Positions 26,343-34,701 of a stretch of 64,000 nt of DNA are shown here, one piece after another. Position numbers and translations under genes: made by a program. This stretch comes from Novosphingobium sp. SG707 (GTDB taxonomy: Bacteria; Pseudomonadota; Alphaproteobacteria; Sphingomonadales; Sphingomonadaceae), in the NCBI RefSeq assembly GCF_012275515.1, contig NZ_JAAZQL010000001.1, positions 417,006 to 481,005 on the forward strand, given 5' to 3'. Under the pieces are notes generated by a model that was not told the DNA's origin, made no database searches, and was given only the letters and a program-made list of their open reading frames with translations. Each line of letters starts with the position of its first letter. Position 1 is the stretch's first letter.

Positions 26343-27163
26343 CCAGAAGCTTTATCCTTTCCGCCGGCATTGGCGATCCGGCGCTGGCCGATCCGGCCAT
26401 GGCCGCGCAATTCGTGACCGCCGCCGAGGCGGCGGGCGTCGATCTGCTGATGCTGGGCCGCCATGACAGCCTGCCCTTTGATCCGCAGGTGATTGCCGCA
26501 TGGGCCGCGCCGCGCGTGTCGCGGCTGGGGCTGGTGCCGCTGGTTTCCAGCCGGATCGCGCATCCCTTTCACGTGGCGCGCGCGCTTTCGGCGGTCGATT
26601 ACCTTTCGGGCGGGCTGCTCGGCTGGTGCCCGGTGGCGCAGGGGGGCAGCGCGGCGCAACTGGCCGATCTGGTGCGGGCGACGCGCGCCCTCTGGGATGG
26701 CTGGGATGATGATTGCCTGATCATCGACAAGGCAAGCGGGCGCTATCTGGATACGACCAAGGTGCGGCCGAGCAACTATGTCGGCACCCATTATGCGGTG
26801 CGCGGCCCGGTCAATGCGATGCGCCCGAAACAGGGGCATCCCGTGCTGGTCTGCGATGCGGCCTCGCCCTTTGCGGTGCCCGGCCTTGATGTGGTGATTG
26901 CCGCCGAGGGGCAGGCTTTCCCAGCCGCCGCGCGCCGCCTGCTGCGGGTCGATGCGGGCGCGGACCTTGCCGCCATGGCTGCAAGGTTCGAGGCGGGTGA
27001 GATCGACGGCCTGCATATCGACCTGACCAATCCTGCCGCCGAACTGGCCCGCATCGGCAAGGCTCTGGCCCCGCTGACCCAGGGGCGCCCTTCGGCAGGC
27101 ACTTTGCGCGAGAGGCTGGGCCTCCCCCTGTCTTTGCGCAACATTCATGAGGAGATTGCCTGA
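26339..27163 (+). CDS. Short luciferase-like (LLM) flavin oxidoreductase
   Basis: 274 residues, well below the 320-450 of most LLM monooxygenases. The bacterial luciferase-type TIM barrel is recognisable: SAGIGDPALAD, VDLLMLGRHDS, LGLVPLVSS, HPFHVARALSAVDYLSGG and DGWDDDCLIIDKASGRY. The C-terminal insertion regions are missing. It is coupled to M24 (ATGA) and to the larger LLM gene (TGATG). It may be a partner or a slimmed paralogue of the following monooxygenase. Its catalytic activity is uncertain. Confidence 0.82.
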   Translation: MTRSFILSAGIGDPALADPAMAAQFVTAAEAAGVDLLMLGRHDSLPFDPQVIAAWAAPRVSRLGLVPLVSSRIAHPFHVARALSAVDYLSGGLLGWCPVAQGGSAAQLADLVRATRALWDGWDDDCLIIDKASGRYLDTTKVRPSNYVGTHYAVRGPVNAMRPKQGHPVLVCDAASPFAVPGLDVVIAAEGQAFPAAARRLLRVDAGADLAAMAARFEAGEIDGLHIDLTNPAAELARIGKALAPLTQGRPSAGTLRERLGLPLSLRNIHEEIA

Positions 27164-28392
27164 TGCCCCGTCCGATCCATCTCTGGGCCTTTCTTCAGGG
27201 CATCGGCCATTATCCCAGCGGTTGGCGCCATCCCGGCGCCGAGCCGGAGGGCGTTTTCACCATGGATTATTACGCCCGTGTCGGGCGTCTTGTGGAAAAG
27301 GGCCGGTTTGACGCCATTGTCTTTGGCGACCAGTTGCAGTCGCGCGGGGTGCGCGGGCGCACGCCCGAACATCTGGCCATGCCGACGCTCGACCCGATGG
27401 CGCTGCTCACGGCCATCGCCTCGGTTACGCAGCATGTCGGGCTGGTGAACACGCTCTCCACCACCTATTGGTCGCCCGAAGGTCTGGCCGAGCGTTTCGC
27501 CACGATGGACCGGATGAGCGGCGGGCGCGCCGGGTGGAACATCGTCACCACCGCGCATCCCGACACCGCGCCCAATTTCGGCGATGAGGAGCTGCCCGAA
27601 AAGTCGCAGCGCTATAAGATGGCGGCGCAGACCGTGGCGCAGGCGCAGGCGATCTGGCGCGAGCGCAACGCCGCGCTGGGGCCTTCGCCTCAGGCGCGCC
27701 CGGTTTTCGTTCAGGCCGGGCAATCGGGCGACGGGCGCGACTTTGCCGCCAGCATCGCCGAGGCGATCTTCTGTTCGGCCCCGACCATCGAGGAAGGCAT
27801 CGCCTTTCGCAATGACATGCGCGCCCGCGTGGCGGCGGCGGGGCGCGATCCCGATGCGGTGCGGATCATGCCGGGCCTGTCCTTCATTCTGGCCGAAACC
27901 GAGGCCGCCGCGATTGCCAAGGATCAGGCCATCCTCGATCTGGCTGACGAGGCGCTGTGCATCGAATATCTCTCGGAATCGCTCAATTGCGATCTGACCG
28001 GGTTTGATCCGGCCGGGCCGATCCCGGTCGATCACATTTTGAGCCAGACCTGTTTCCCCAAGGCCGACATCGGCCGCGCGCTGGAAAAGCCCGCTGCAAT
28101 TGGCCTGCCTTTGGGCAAATTCGCCTCGGGCTATGTGCGCACACCGCGCGGGCATAATGTGTTTCGCGGCACGGCCTCGCAACTGGCTAATATGATGATC
28201 CAGTGGGTCGAGGCGGGGGCCTGCGACGGTTTCACGCTGCAACCGGCCTATATGCCGGGCGAACTGGAAATCTTTGTCGAGGAAGTGGTGCCGATTCTGC
28301 AGGCGGCGGGCGCGCTGCGCACCGAATATCCGGGCAGCACGCTGCGTGAAACGATGGGTCTGCCGCGCTGGCCTGCGGATATGGCGGCGTGA
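27163..28392 (+). CDS. LLM-class FMNH2-dependent monooxygenase (NtaA/DszA family)
   Basis: 409 residues. The N-terminal pattern GHYPSGWRHPGA, the stretch TLSTTYWSPEGLAERFATMD and SGGRAGWNIVTT are typical of the nitrilotriacetate/dibenzothiophene-sulfone monooxygenase branch. These enzymes use reduced FMN from a separate reductase and oxygen to cleave C-N or C-S bonds or to oxidise rings. No flavin reductase gene is seen in the window. Third gene of the M24 operon; the next gene starts in a GTGA overlap. Confidence 0.92.
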   Translation: MPRPIHLWAFLQGIGHYPSGWRHPGAEPEGVFTMDYYARVGRLVEKGRFDAIVFGDQLQSRGVRGRTPEHLAMPTLDPMALLTAIASVTQHVGLVNTLSTTYWSPEGLAERFATMDRMSGGRAGWNIVTTAHPDTAPNFGDEELPEKSQRYKMAAQTVAQAQAIWRERNAALGPSPQARPVFVQAGQSGDGRDFAASIAEAIFCSAPTIEEGIAFRNDMRARVAAAGRDPDAVRIMPGLSFILAETEAAAIAKDQAILDLADEALCIEYLSESLNCDLTGFDPAGPIPVDHILSQTCFPKADIGRALEKPAAIGLPLGKFASGYVRTPRGHNVFRGTASQLANMMIQWVEAGACDGFTLQPAYMPGELEIFVEEVVPILQAAGALRTEYPGSTLRETMGLPRWPADMAA

Positions 28393-29360
28393 TCGGGGGG
28401 CTGGCGGCGCTGATGCTGATGGCGGGCGCCGCGCCCGCCGTCGAAACGCCCAATGTCCATACCGACCGCGCCGCCGTTGTCGCGCGCTGGGCCAAGGCGC
28501 CCTCGCGCTTCGTCACGGTCGATGGCGTGCCCATCCATGTGCGAGAGGAAGGGCGCAAGGGCGCGCCGGTGGTGGTCCTGCTGCATGGCTCGATTGTGAA
28601 CCTGCATGAATGGGATCTGGTCGTGCCCTTGCTGGCGCGCGATTATCGCGTGGTGCGCTTTGACTGGCCGCCTTATGGCCTGTCGGGGCCGGATCCCAAG
28701 GGCGTTTACACGACCCCGCGCGCCGCCGAACTGATGGACGGGCTGATGCGGGCGCTGGGCCATGACCGTTTCGCGCTGGTCTCCACCAGCAATGGGGCCA
28801 ATGTCGCGCTGGAATATAACCGGGCCTATCCGGGGCACGCCACGGCGATGGCCTTTTCCATCCTCCCGCTCGAACGGCCCAGCCAGACGCGCAAGATCGG
28901 CGCGCGGATGATGGAGTTGATTAACGAGCAGAAGGCCAGAACGCCGCAATGGCGTAGCCATGCCTTTTTCCGCGAGGTGTTGAAGGACACCACCCCGCCC
29001 GGTTTCGAACCGAAGGACTGGATGGTGGACAGCATTTTCGATGCCGACAATCTGCCCGGCGCTTACGTCAATCAAGCCGCGCTGCTGGCCGCCAATGTCG
29101 AATTGTTCAAGACCGATATCGTCAAGCGCGAAACCGAGGCCGTCACCGTGCCGGTGCTGCTGCAATGGTGCACCTATGACACGGTGATCAGCCAGAGCGC
29201 GGCGCAATCCAAGGGGCGTTTTCCCAATGCGCGGGTGGATTATATCGAATATCCCACGCTTGGGCATTTCCCCATGTGGGAAAACCCCAAGCTGTTCACC
29301 CGCGATCTGAAGGCTTTTCTGGACCGCCAGCGCAAACCGGCGGCCCCTCGCAGGAATTAG
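28389..29360 (+). CDS. Exported alpha/beta hydrolase
   Basis: 323 residues, start at GTG 28389 in a GTGA overlap with the LLM gene. The first 17 or so residues are hydrophobic (LAALMLMAGAAPA) and look like a short signal peptide. The catalytic domain has LLHGSIVNLHEWD, the nucleophile in STSNGAN and the catalytic His in GHFPMWE. It aligns by eye with the exported hydrolase at 6.3 kb, including SRF-T-DGV and FDWPPYGLSG. Last gene of the M24-LLM-LLM operon; its stop overlaps that of the convergent serine hydrolase. Confidence 0.87.
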   Translation: MIGGLAALMLMAGAAPAVETPNVHTDRAAVVARWAKAPSRFVTVDGVPIHVREEGRKGAPVVVLLHGSIVNLHEWDLVVPLLARDYRVVRFDWPPYGLSGPDPKGVYTTPRAAELMDGLMRALGHDRFALVSTSNGANVALEYNRAYPGHATAMAFSILPLERPSQTRKIGARMMELINEQKARTPQWRSHAFFREVLKDTTPPGFEPKDWMVDSIFDADNLPGAYVNQAALLAANVELFKTDIVKRETEAVTVPVLLQWCTYDTVISQSAAQSKGRFPNARVDYIEYPTLGHFPMWENPKLFTRDLKAFLDRQRKPAAPRRN

Positions 29361-30586
29361 CGTTTGATCGCCTGGATCAAAAGGTTGGGCAGATAGGCAT
29401 TATCCCATTCCGCCTGTGTTGATGAGGGCGCAGGCGGGGTGGCGCCGATGCGCAGCACGATCAGGTCATATTTGGGCGAGATATAGACCACCTGATTGGA
29501 ATTGCCGTCGAACAGGTAAAGCTCGGGGTCGAGATAAGGCTCGCTGTGCAGCACTTGCGGTCCCAGCGTGCCGGGTGCGCCAAACCCGCGCCTTTGGTGA
29601 TAGGGCTCGCCGATCCACAGGCCCAAACCGAAATTGGGATTCTGCGGCGTGCCCTTGCGCATTTGCGCCGTATAGCCTTTGGGCAACAGGCGTTTGCCGC
29701 CCCATACGCCATCGGCATGGATCAGCATGGCCATGCGCAGATAAGTCTCGGCGGGCAGATAGGTGCAGCAGCCCGAATGGGCCAGGCCCCCTTCGCGGTC
29801 GACCCAGATGGTGCCCCCCGGCGCGCCGATTTTCGCCAGCACCTCAGCCCCGACAAATTCACCATAGCGCCGCCCGGTGGCCCGCTCGATCACCAGCGCC
29901 ACCATGTCGGACGGGGCATTGGCATAGGCATAGCGCGTACCCGGCTCGGCGATCATCGGGTAATGGTTGATGATCTCGCGCCCATGGTCGGTGGACAGAT
30001 AGGCGGTGTTGAGCGGATGCGCCGGATCAGGGCTGAACCCCTGATCCAGCATCCCCGAACGCATATCGAGCAAATGACGCACCAGAATGCGGCCCTTCTG
30101 CGTGCCCTTCAATTCGGGAATGATCTCGGACAACGGCTGGTCCAGCCCCTTGATCCGCCCCAGCGCGATGGCGCGGCCCACGGCCAGCGCGGTGATCGGC
30201 TTGGACAAAGATTTGGACAGCATCGGCACCTGCGCATCCATGCCCGGCCCATACCAACTGTGGACCAGCGCGCCCTTGTGCCAGACCAGAAAGGCACTTG
30301 ACCGCATCGCGGCGGCATAGGCATCGCCCTTGGCCAGAGCGGCGGGGTCAATGGCGGCATCGGCGCGCGCCGTCATCACTCGCCATACCTTGGCCCCGGA
30401 CAGTTTTTCCATCGGCGCATAGGGAAAATTGCCGGGATCTTTCAGGAATTGCGCGAATCGCTGCTGATAGACCGCCTTGTCCCCGGCAACCTCGCCCGCA
30501 ACGCTCTGGGCCATTACCCCGGCGGCCGGCAGCGCGGCCAGAAATGCGGCAATGGTGGCCGTTACGAGTGTCTTTGCCCTTTGCAT
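29357..30586 (-). CDS. Exported beta-lactamase-fold serine hydrolase
   Basis: 409 residues from the ATG at 30586, preceded by GGGGAATTG; the open frame runs further upstream only as an accidental extension into the next gene. A signal peptide ends near residue 27. The class C beta-lactamase/esterase family motifs are present: SxxK as SLSK (126-129) and YxN as YAN (221-223). Members are esterases, D-peptidases or amidases. It is divergent from the FAD monooxygenase gene and convergent with the hydrolase. The substrate is unknown. Confidence 0.9.
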   Translation of the reverse strand: MQRAKTLVTATIAAFLAALPAAGVMAQSVAGEVAGDKAVYQQRFAQFLKDPGNFPYAPMEKLSGAKVWRVMTARADAAIDPAALAKGDAYAAAMRSSAFLVWHKGALVHSWYGPGMDAQVPMLSKSLSKPITALAVGRAIALGRIKGLDQPLSEIIPELKGTQKGRILVRHLLDMRSGMLDQGFSPDPAHPLNTAYLSTDHGREIINHYPMIAEPGTRYAYANAPSDMVALVIERATGRRYGEFVGAEVLAKIGAPGGTIWVDREGGLAHSGCCTYLPAETYLRMAMLIHADGVWGGKRLLPKGYTAQMRKGTPQNPNFGLGLWIGEPYHQRRGFGAPGTLGPQVLHSEPYLDPELYLFDGNSNQVVYISPKYDLIVLRIGATPPAPSSTQAEWDNAYLPNLLIQAIKR

Positions 30587-30672
30587 GTCAACAATTCCCC
30601 GCATTCCTGATGGTCTCGAAGTTTTTGCAATCTGCCCATTGGGGCGGTGCATGCCTGTGCAGAGCGCGCCAA

Positions 30673-30689
30673 TCCCCACTGTGCGGATA
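30673..30689. promoter_or_regulatory. Weak candidate IclR operator 8 (TCCCCA-CTGTG-CGGATA)
   Basis: The right arm is perfect but the left arm keeps only 3 of 6 bases and the centre differs. It lies in the divergent gap between the serine hydrolase and the FAD monooxygenase, 77 bp before the latter's start, which fits the longer spacing class. Confidence 0.35.
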
Positions 30690-30766
30690 ATTCCACCACA
30701 TGCCGCATCACCGGGGGGCCAAGCGTCCATATCCCGTGCAAGTCCGAGGTTTGGAGTGCATGAGCT

Positions 30767-31972
30767 ATGACAGGGGTAGAACGGTGCCAGGTGGGGATTG
30801 TGGGTGCAGGCCCCGTTGGCACAGTAATGGCCACCCTGCTGGCCAAGGCCGGCTATGACGTGGTGGTTTTCGAGGCGGGACTCGATTGCGCGCAGGATCT
30901 GCGCGCGTCCACGTTCCACCCTTCGACGCTGGAAATGCTGGATGATATCGGCATCACGCAATTGCTGCTCGATCGCGGGCTGAAGGCGCCGGTCTATCAT
31001 TGGCGCGACCGCGCCTCGGGCGAGGTGGTCGATTTCGACCTGTCCGAAATCGCGGATGTCACACGCTATCCCTATCGCATTCAATGCGAGCAATATCACC
31101 TCTCGCGCGGGCTGGCCGAAGGGTTGGACCAATATTCCAATGCCAAGGTGCTGTTCGGCCATCGCCTGCTGACGCTGGAGCAGGACGATACCGGCGTGAA
31201 CCTGTGCGTCGAAACGATGACCGATATCGTGCGCTATCGCTGCGATTATCTGATCGGGGCGGACGGGGCCAATTCGGTGGTGCGCAAATGGCTGGGCATC
31301 GAATTCGACGGTTTCACCTATCCCGAACGTTTCCTCACCTTGTCCACCAAGCTGGAGCTGGCCGATTATCTGCCCAATCTGGCCTATGTGAACTATGTGT
31401 CGGATCCGTCGGAATGGCTGGTGCTGCTGCGCGTGCCTTCGGTGTGGCGCGTGCTGGTGCCGACCGATGCTTCGCTGGGCGACGATTATCTGAAGTCCGA
31501 CGAGATCAAGGACGGTATTTTCCAGCGCCTGCTGGGCACCGACCTGCATGTCGAGACCGGCCACCGCACGCTCTATCGCGTGCATCAGCGCGTAGCCAAG
31601 AGCTTTGGCAACGGGCGCGTCTATCTGGCCGGGGATGCGGCACATCTCAACAATCCGCTGGGCGGGTTCGGCATGAATTCGGGCGTGCATGACGCTTTCA
31701 ACCTGTTTGAAAAGCTTGATCCGGTGCTCAAGGGCACCAAGACCAACCAGAGCCTTGCGCTCTATGATCGCCAGCGCCGCACGGTAACGCACAGCTTTAC
31801 CCAGCAGCAGACGATCGAAAACATGGCCTTTATCAAGGGCGGCGCCGATGAAGCGCACAAGCGCCGCCGCCAGGCGATGCTCGACCTGAAAGCCGATGAC
31901 GACAAGCGCCGCGCCTATCTGATGCGACAGGCGATGTATGAAAGCCTCTCGCAGGCCGCCGCGGTCGAGTGA
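30767..31972 (+). CDS. FAD-dependent monooxygenase, PobA/MhpA type
   Basis: 401 residues. Group A flavin hydroxylase with GIVGAGPVGTVMATLLAKAG (10-29), the DG motif in LIGADGANSVVRKW and the GD motif in YLAGDAAHLNNPLGGFGMNSG near residue 285. Closest in style to 4-hydroxybenzoate, 3-(3-hydroxyphenyl)propionate and methyl-hydroxypyridine-carboxylate oxygenases; the last of these also opens its ring, which would suit this region. It is followed by the maleate-isomerase-like gene, so its product may feed that protein. The substrate is unknown. Confidence 0.9.
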   Translation: MTGVERCQVGIVGAGPVGTVMATLLAKAGYDVVVFEAGLDCAQDLRASTFHPSTLEMLDDIGITQLLLDRGLKAPVYHWRDRASGEVVDFDLSEIADVTRYPYRIQCEQYHLSRGLAEGLDQYSNAKVLFGHRLLTLEQDDTGVNLCVETMTDIVRYRCDYLIGADGANSVVRKWLGIEFDGFTYPERFLTLSTKLELADYLPNLAYVNYVSDPSEWLVLLRVPSVWRVLVPTDASLGDDYLKSDEIKDGIFQRLLGTDLHVETGHRTLYRVHQRVAKSFGNGRVYLAGDAAHLNNPLGGFGMNSGVHDAFNLFEKLDPVLKGTKTNQSLALYDRQRRTVTHSFTQQQTIENMAFIKGGADEAHKRRRQAMLDLKADDDKRRAYLMRQAMYESLSQAAAVE

Positions 31973-31978
31973 ATTTTC

Positions 31979-32004
31979 GGGCGGGGCGGTCAAACGTCCC
32001 GCCC
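31979..32004 (+). other. Hairpin in the monooxygenase-isomerase gap
   Basis: GGGCGGG (31979-31985) pairs with CCCGCCC (31998-32004), followed by TTCTTCC. It could be a leaky terminator that lowers expression of the downstream gene. Confidence 0.5.
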
Positions 32005-32063
32005 TTCTTCCATCCAATCTGGGCACGGTCCCCCGTCCTGCCTGTAACAAGGAGTATATTCGC

Positions 32064-32810
32064 ATGGGTGACGTTCTGGGCTGGCGCAAGCTGATGGGGG
32101 TGATCGCGCCTTCGACCAACACCACGGTGCAGCCCGATATGGAGCGGATGCGCCCGGTGGGCGTGACCAACCATTTCAGCCGGATCTATGTCGAGGACCC
32201 GCTGGCGCTGTCCAACGAGGATTTCCTGGTCGGCACACAGGCGATTTCGGACGCCACCCATGATGCGGTGCGCTCGGTCATGACGGCCAAGGTCGATTAT
32301 CTCGTACTGGGCATGTCGGCGGTGACGTTTTACGGCGGCGTTGAAGGCAGCCGCAAGTGGAAGGCCGATGTCGAAGCCGTCGCGGGCGTGGGCGCCAGCA
32401 CGGGGGCCGAATCGGTGGCCGCCGCGCTCAAAGCCTATGGCGGAGTCAAGACCGTCAGCTTCGTTTCGCCCTATTACCCGGTGGCCAACACCCAAGTGCG
32501 CCGTTTCCTTGAGGAATCAGGCTTTGAGGTAAAGCGCGACAAGCCGCTTGAATGCAAGCGCTGGACCGACATCGCCAAGGTGACGCCGGACGATTTGCGC
32601 CCGGTGCTGGACTATCTGGACGGCGATGATGTCGACGCCATTGTTCAGGTCGGCACCAATCTTTCGATGGTCGATCTGGCCGTGGAATATGAGCAGAAGC
32701 TCTCCAAGCCGGTGATCGCCATCAACACGGCCACCTATTGGCATGGCCTGCGCGCCTGCGGGATTGAGGACAAGATCGAGGGCGTTGGCCGGTTGCTGGC
32801 CGAGTTTTAA
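32064..32810 (+). CDS. Maleate isomerase/arylmalonate decarboxylase-like protein lacking both catalytic cysteines
   Basis: 248 residues from the ATG at 32064, which has AAGGAG at good distance. The fold is that of the Asp/Glu racemase superfamily: GVIAPSTNTTVQPD at the start and NTATYWHGLRACG near the end. Maleate isomerase and racemases use two cysteines; here the corresponding positions read GMSAVT (83-88) and QVGTNLS (195-201), and the only cysteines are 164 and 232. The protein may catalyse a different isomerisation, decarboxylation or hydrolysis. Its place behind a ring monooxygenase points to a diacid or ring-opened product. Confidence 0.87.
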   Translation: MGDVLGWRKLMGVIAPSTNTTVQPDMERMRPVGVTNHFSRIYVEDPLALSNEDFLVGTQAISDATHDAVRSVMTAKVDYLVLGMSAVTFYGGVEGSRKWKADVEAVAGVGASTGAESVAAALKAYGGVKTVSFVSPYYPVANTQVRRFLEESGFEVKRDKPLECKRWTDIAKVTPDDLRPVLDYLDGDDVDAIVQVGTNLSMVDLAVEYEQKLSKPVIAINTATYWHGLRACGIEDKIEGVGRLLAEF

Positions 32811-32820
32811 CCGAAATGCG

Positions 32821-32845
32821 CGCCCGCCTGACCGACAGGCGGGCG
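32821..32845. promoter_or_regulatory. 10-bp perfect hairpin containing a weak candidate operator (TGACCG-ACAGG-CGGGCG)
   Basis: CGCCCGCCTG (32821-32830) pairs exactly with CAGGCGGGCG (32836-32845). Bases 32829-32845 also match 7 of 12 operator arm positions and carry the ACAGG centre. It lies just after the isomerase-like stop, 135 bp before the membrane protein start. It could be a terminator, an operator, or both; no T-tract follows. Confidence 0.45.
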
Positions 32846-32980
32846 TATCGCGGGGGATGCCTACCCGCGCGCGCCCCGCCCATGCGATGCATCAGCCACA
32901 GCAGGACGTCGGCGCCATCAACCGCCCGACGACAGGGCCGCGCATGATCGCAGCGCCGGTCCCAACTCAGGGAGAAAACC

Positions 32981-33658
32981 GTGATACAGGAAGTTCTCGT
33001 ACTGCGCTGGGTACACATCATCTGCATGGTCTATTGGCTGGGCGGCGAATGGGGTGTGTTTCAGACCAGCTATAATATCCTCAACCGCAATCTTTCGATG
33101 GAAGAGCGCAAGCGGCACATGGAAACCGCCTATCGCATCGACATTCTGGCGCGCACCGGCATCATCACGCTGCTGCCGCTTGGTCTGCATATGGGCAATA
33201 TCTATGGGCTTCAGCCCTATGGCGGCAATTTCCTGACCTTCATGTGGATCTTTGTCGCTGGCTGGCTGGCGCTGTGCTGGGGCGCGTTCATCAAGCGCGA
33301 GACCGATATCGGCATCCGTCTGACCAAGATCGACGAATCGGTGCGCTATATCCTGATCCCCACGATTTTCTTCGTCGGCATTTCCTCGCTGCTGGGCCAT
33401 GGTCCGTTCGAGGCGGGCGAGGGCCAGCGCTGGTACGCCACCAAGTTCACGCTTTACGGCTTCACGCTGTGCATCGGGCTGGGTCTGCGCTGGATCATGC
33501 GCCGCTGGACCACCGCGTTCCGCATTCTGGCCCAAGGCCCCAACCCCAAGATCGAGGCCGTGCTGGAGCGCGACTTCTTCCTCGGGCGCTGCATGGCCTA
33601 TGTCTATTGGATCACGATTGCCAGCATCTGTTTCCTCGGCACGGTCAAGCCGATCTGA
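32981..33658 (+). CDS. Polytopic membrane protein of unknown function
   Basis: 225 residues from GTG 32981, which has GGGAGA in front. Five or six membrane segments are visible, around residues 5-25, 55-75, 83-103, 118-137, 155-172 and 205-222. The first helix has RWVHIICMVYWLGG, with a conserved-looking His in a W-H-x3-M pattern such as is seen in small haem-carrying or CopD/DUF2269-like membrane proteins. That link is only a resemblance. It may be an electron-transfer, transport or sensory partner of the preceding enzymes. I do not assign a function. Confidence 0.75.
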   Translation: MIQEVLVLRWVHIICMVYWLGGEWGVFQTSYNILNRNLSMEERKRHMETAYRIDILARTGIITLLPLGLHMGNIYGLQPYGGNFLTFMWIFVAGWLALCWGAFIKRETDIGIRLTKIDESVRYILIPTIFFVGISSLLGHGPFEAGEGQRWYATKFTLYGFTLCIGLGLRWIMRRWTTAFRILAQGPNPKIEAVLERDFFLGRCMAYVYWITIASICFLGTVKPI

Positions 33659-33685
33659 GGACGCCTTCTCAAAGGGGCACAGGAG

Positions 33686-33715
33686 CGCGGCGGGCCAAAA
33701 CCCGCCGCGTTTTTT
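33686..33715 (+). terminator. Rho-independent terminator, plus strand
   Basis: CGCGGCGGG (33686-33694) pairs with CCCGCCGCG (33701-33709) around CCAAAA and is followed by six T. It ends the unit with the membrane protein. Confidence 0.92.
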
Positions 33716-33723
33716 ATGCGCGC

Positions 33724-33762
33724 ATAAAAAGACCCCGGCGCCTTCTTTCAAAAGCGCCGGGG
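33724..33762 (-). terminator. Rho-independent terminator, minus strand
   Basis: On the minus strand CCCCGGCGC pairs with GCGCCGGGG (33733-33741 with 33754-33762) and runs into TTTTTAT. It ends the long 41.4-33.8 kb operon just after the DUF1838 gene. Confidence 0.9.
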
Positions 33763-33787
33763 CCAAGTGCGGGTTCGTGTAGACGGA

Positions 33788-34678
33788 TCAGTTGCGATAG
33801 GTGGTGGCCGCGCGGGTCAGCACGCCCATCGGATCGGCCGCCATCGCCGGATCGGCCTTGGCCACCATCGCGCGCCAGTCTTCGGGCATATCGGCATAGC
33901 GGGCCACTTTCATCCCCGCGCTGCGCAGCGTCTGGGTGCCCAAGCCTGCGGGCATTTTCCACCAGCGCGCATAATCGGTGACATCCGTGCCATAGGCGGT
34001 CGCGCTGACAAAGGCGCGCTTGGGATCAAGGGCCTCAGCAGCAGGGCTGCAAATCATGCTCATATCGTTGAGCACGCGATCGTTTTGCCCGGCCGTTTCC
34101 GCGCGGGCGCGGCTGTGGGTCTGGAAACAGACGGTGTCACCAATACGGAAGAAAAGCTCGGGCACGTGCTCGACCGAGAACTTCGACCCACCAATGGTCG
34201 GGGGCAATTGCAGGACGTTATCCGCGTTATAGACGACCTTGGTCGGGCCGACGGGAGCGAACGGCACATCGACCATCGTACCGGTGATCGGATTAAGCAG
34301 CTTTTCCGCGCGCACGCCCGAATCCAGTGCGGTGCGGAAGGCCAGCTCATACTGGCTGATCACCAGCCCGCCATCGGCGGTGGGACGCACGTCCATCAGC
34401 GCGCCAAAGATCATGTCGCACATCGGGATCAGATTGGCGCCCTGCTGGGCATAATTGCGCCCGCGAAACCACCAGAACACCGGCCCCGCATCGGTGCGCA
34501 TCCGCATCCGCCGGGTGATGGCGATGCGGGCGGCGGCATCGGTGGGGATGCCCTCTTCGCGGGCGATCGGGGCCGCCGCCGCCATTTCGGGCATGGCCAT
34601 GGCCGCGCCCAACATCATGCCCCCCGCCATCAGCATTCGACGGCTCAGCAGCAGGCTTTCATCGCAATTATCGCTCAT
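33788..34678 (-). CDS. DUF1838-family exported protein
   Basis: 296 residues. The N-terminus has SRRMLMAGGMMLGAAMAMP, a Tat-like or Sec signal, ending near AAAAP. The body matches what I recall of DUF1838: PVFWWFRGRNYAQQ, YVxxDN-like KVVYNADNVLQLPP, and a C-terminal RWWKMPAGLGTQTL and MPEDWRAMVAKADP. The biochemical role of this family is not established; it is often found beside sphingomonad catabolic genes. It is the last gene of the CoA-transferase/lyase operon, 23 bp after the previous stop, and is followed by a terminator. Confidence 0.82.
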   Translation of the reverse strand: MSDNCDESLLLSRRMLMAGGMMLGAAMAMPEMAAAAPIAREEGIPTDAAARIAITRRMRMRTDAGPVFWWFRGRNYAQQGANLIPMCDMIFGALMDVRPTADGGLVISQYELAFRTALDSGVRAEKLLNPITGTMVDVPFAPVGPTKVVYNADNVLQLPPTIGGSKFSVEHVPELFFRIGDTVCFQTHSRARAETAGQNDRVLNDMSMICSPAAEALDPKRAFVSATAYGTDVTDYARWWKMPAGLGTQTLRSAGMKVARYADMPEDWRAMVAKADPAMAADPMGVLTRAATTYRN

Positions 34679-34701
34679 TGCTTTCCCCCCAACTGTCGTG
34701 A

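Noticed and set aside
30633..30650. TGCCCA-TTGGGG-CGGTGC as an operator copy
   Set aside because: The centre is one base longer than in all other copies and the right arm keeps only half its bases.
30587..32170. N-terminal extension of the serine hydrolase frame to a protein of over 900 residues
   Set aside because: It runs antisense through the well-supported FAD monooxygenase; a ribosome site and signal peptide at 30586 fix the start.
3629..32810. A canonical nicotinate (nic) pathway, because NicC-, NicD-, NicE- and NicF-type folds all occur
   Set aside because: No 2,5-dihydroxypyridine dioxygenase (NicX) and no nicotinate hydroxylase are visible, the genes are scattered over units, and the maleate-isomerase-like protein lacks its cysteines.
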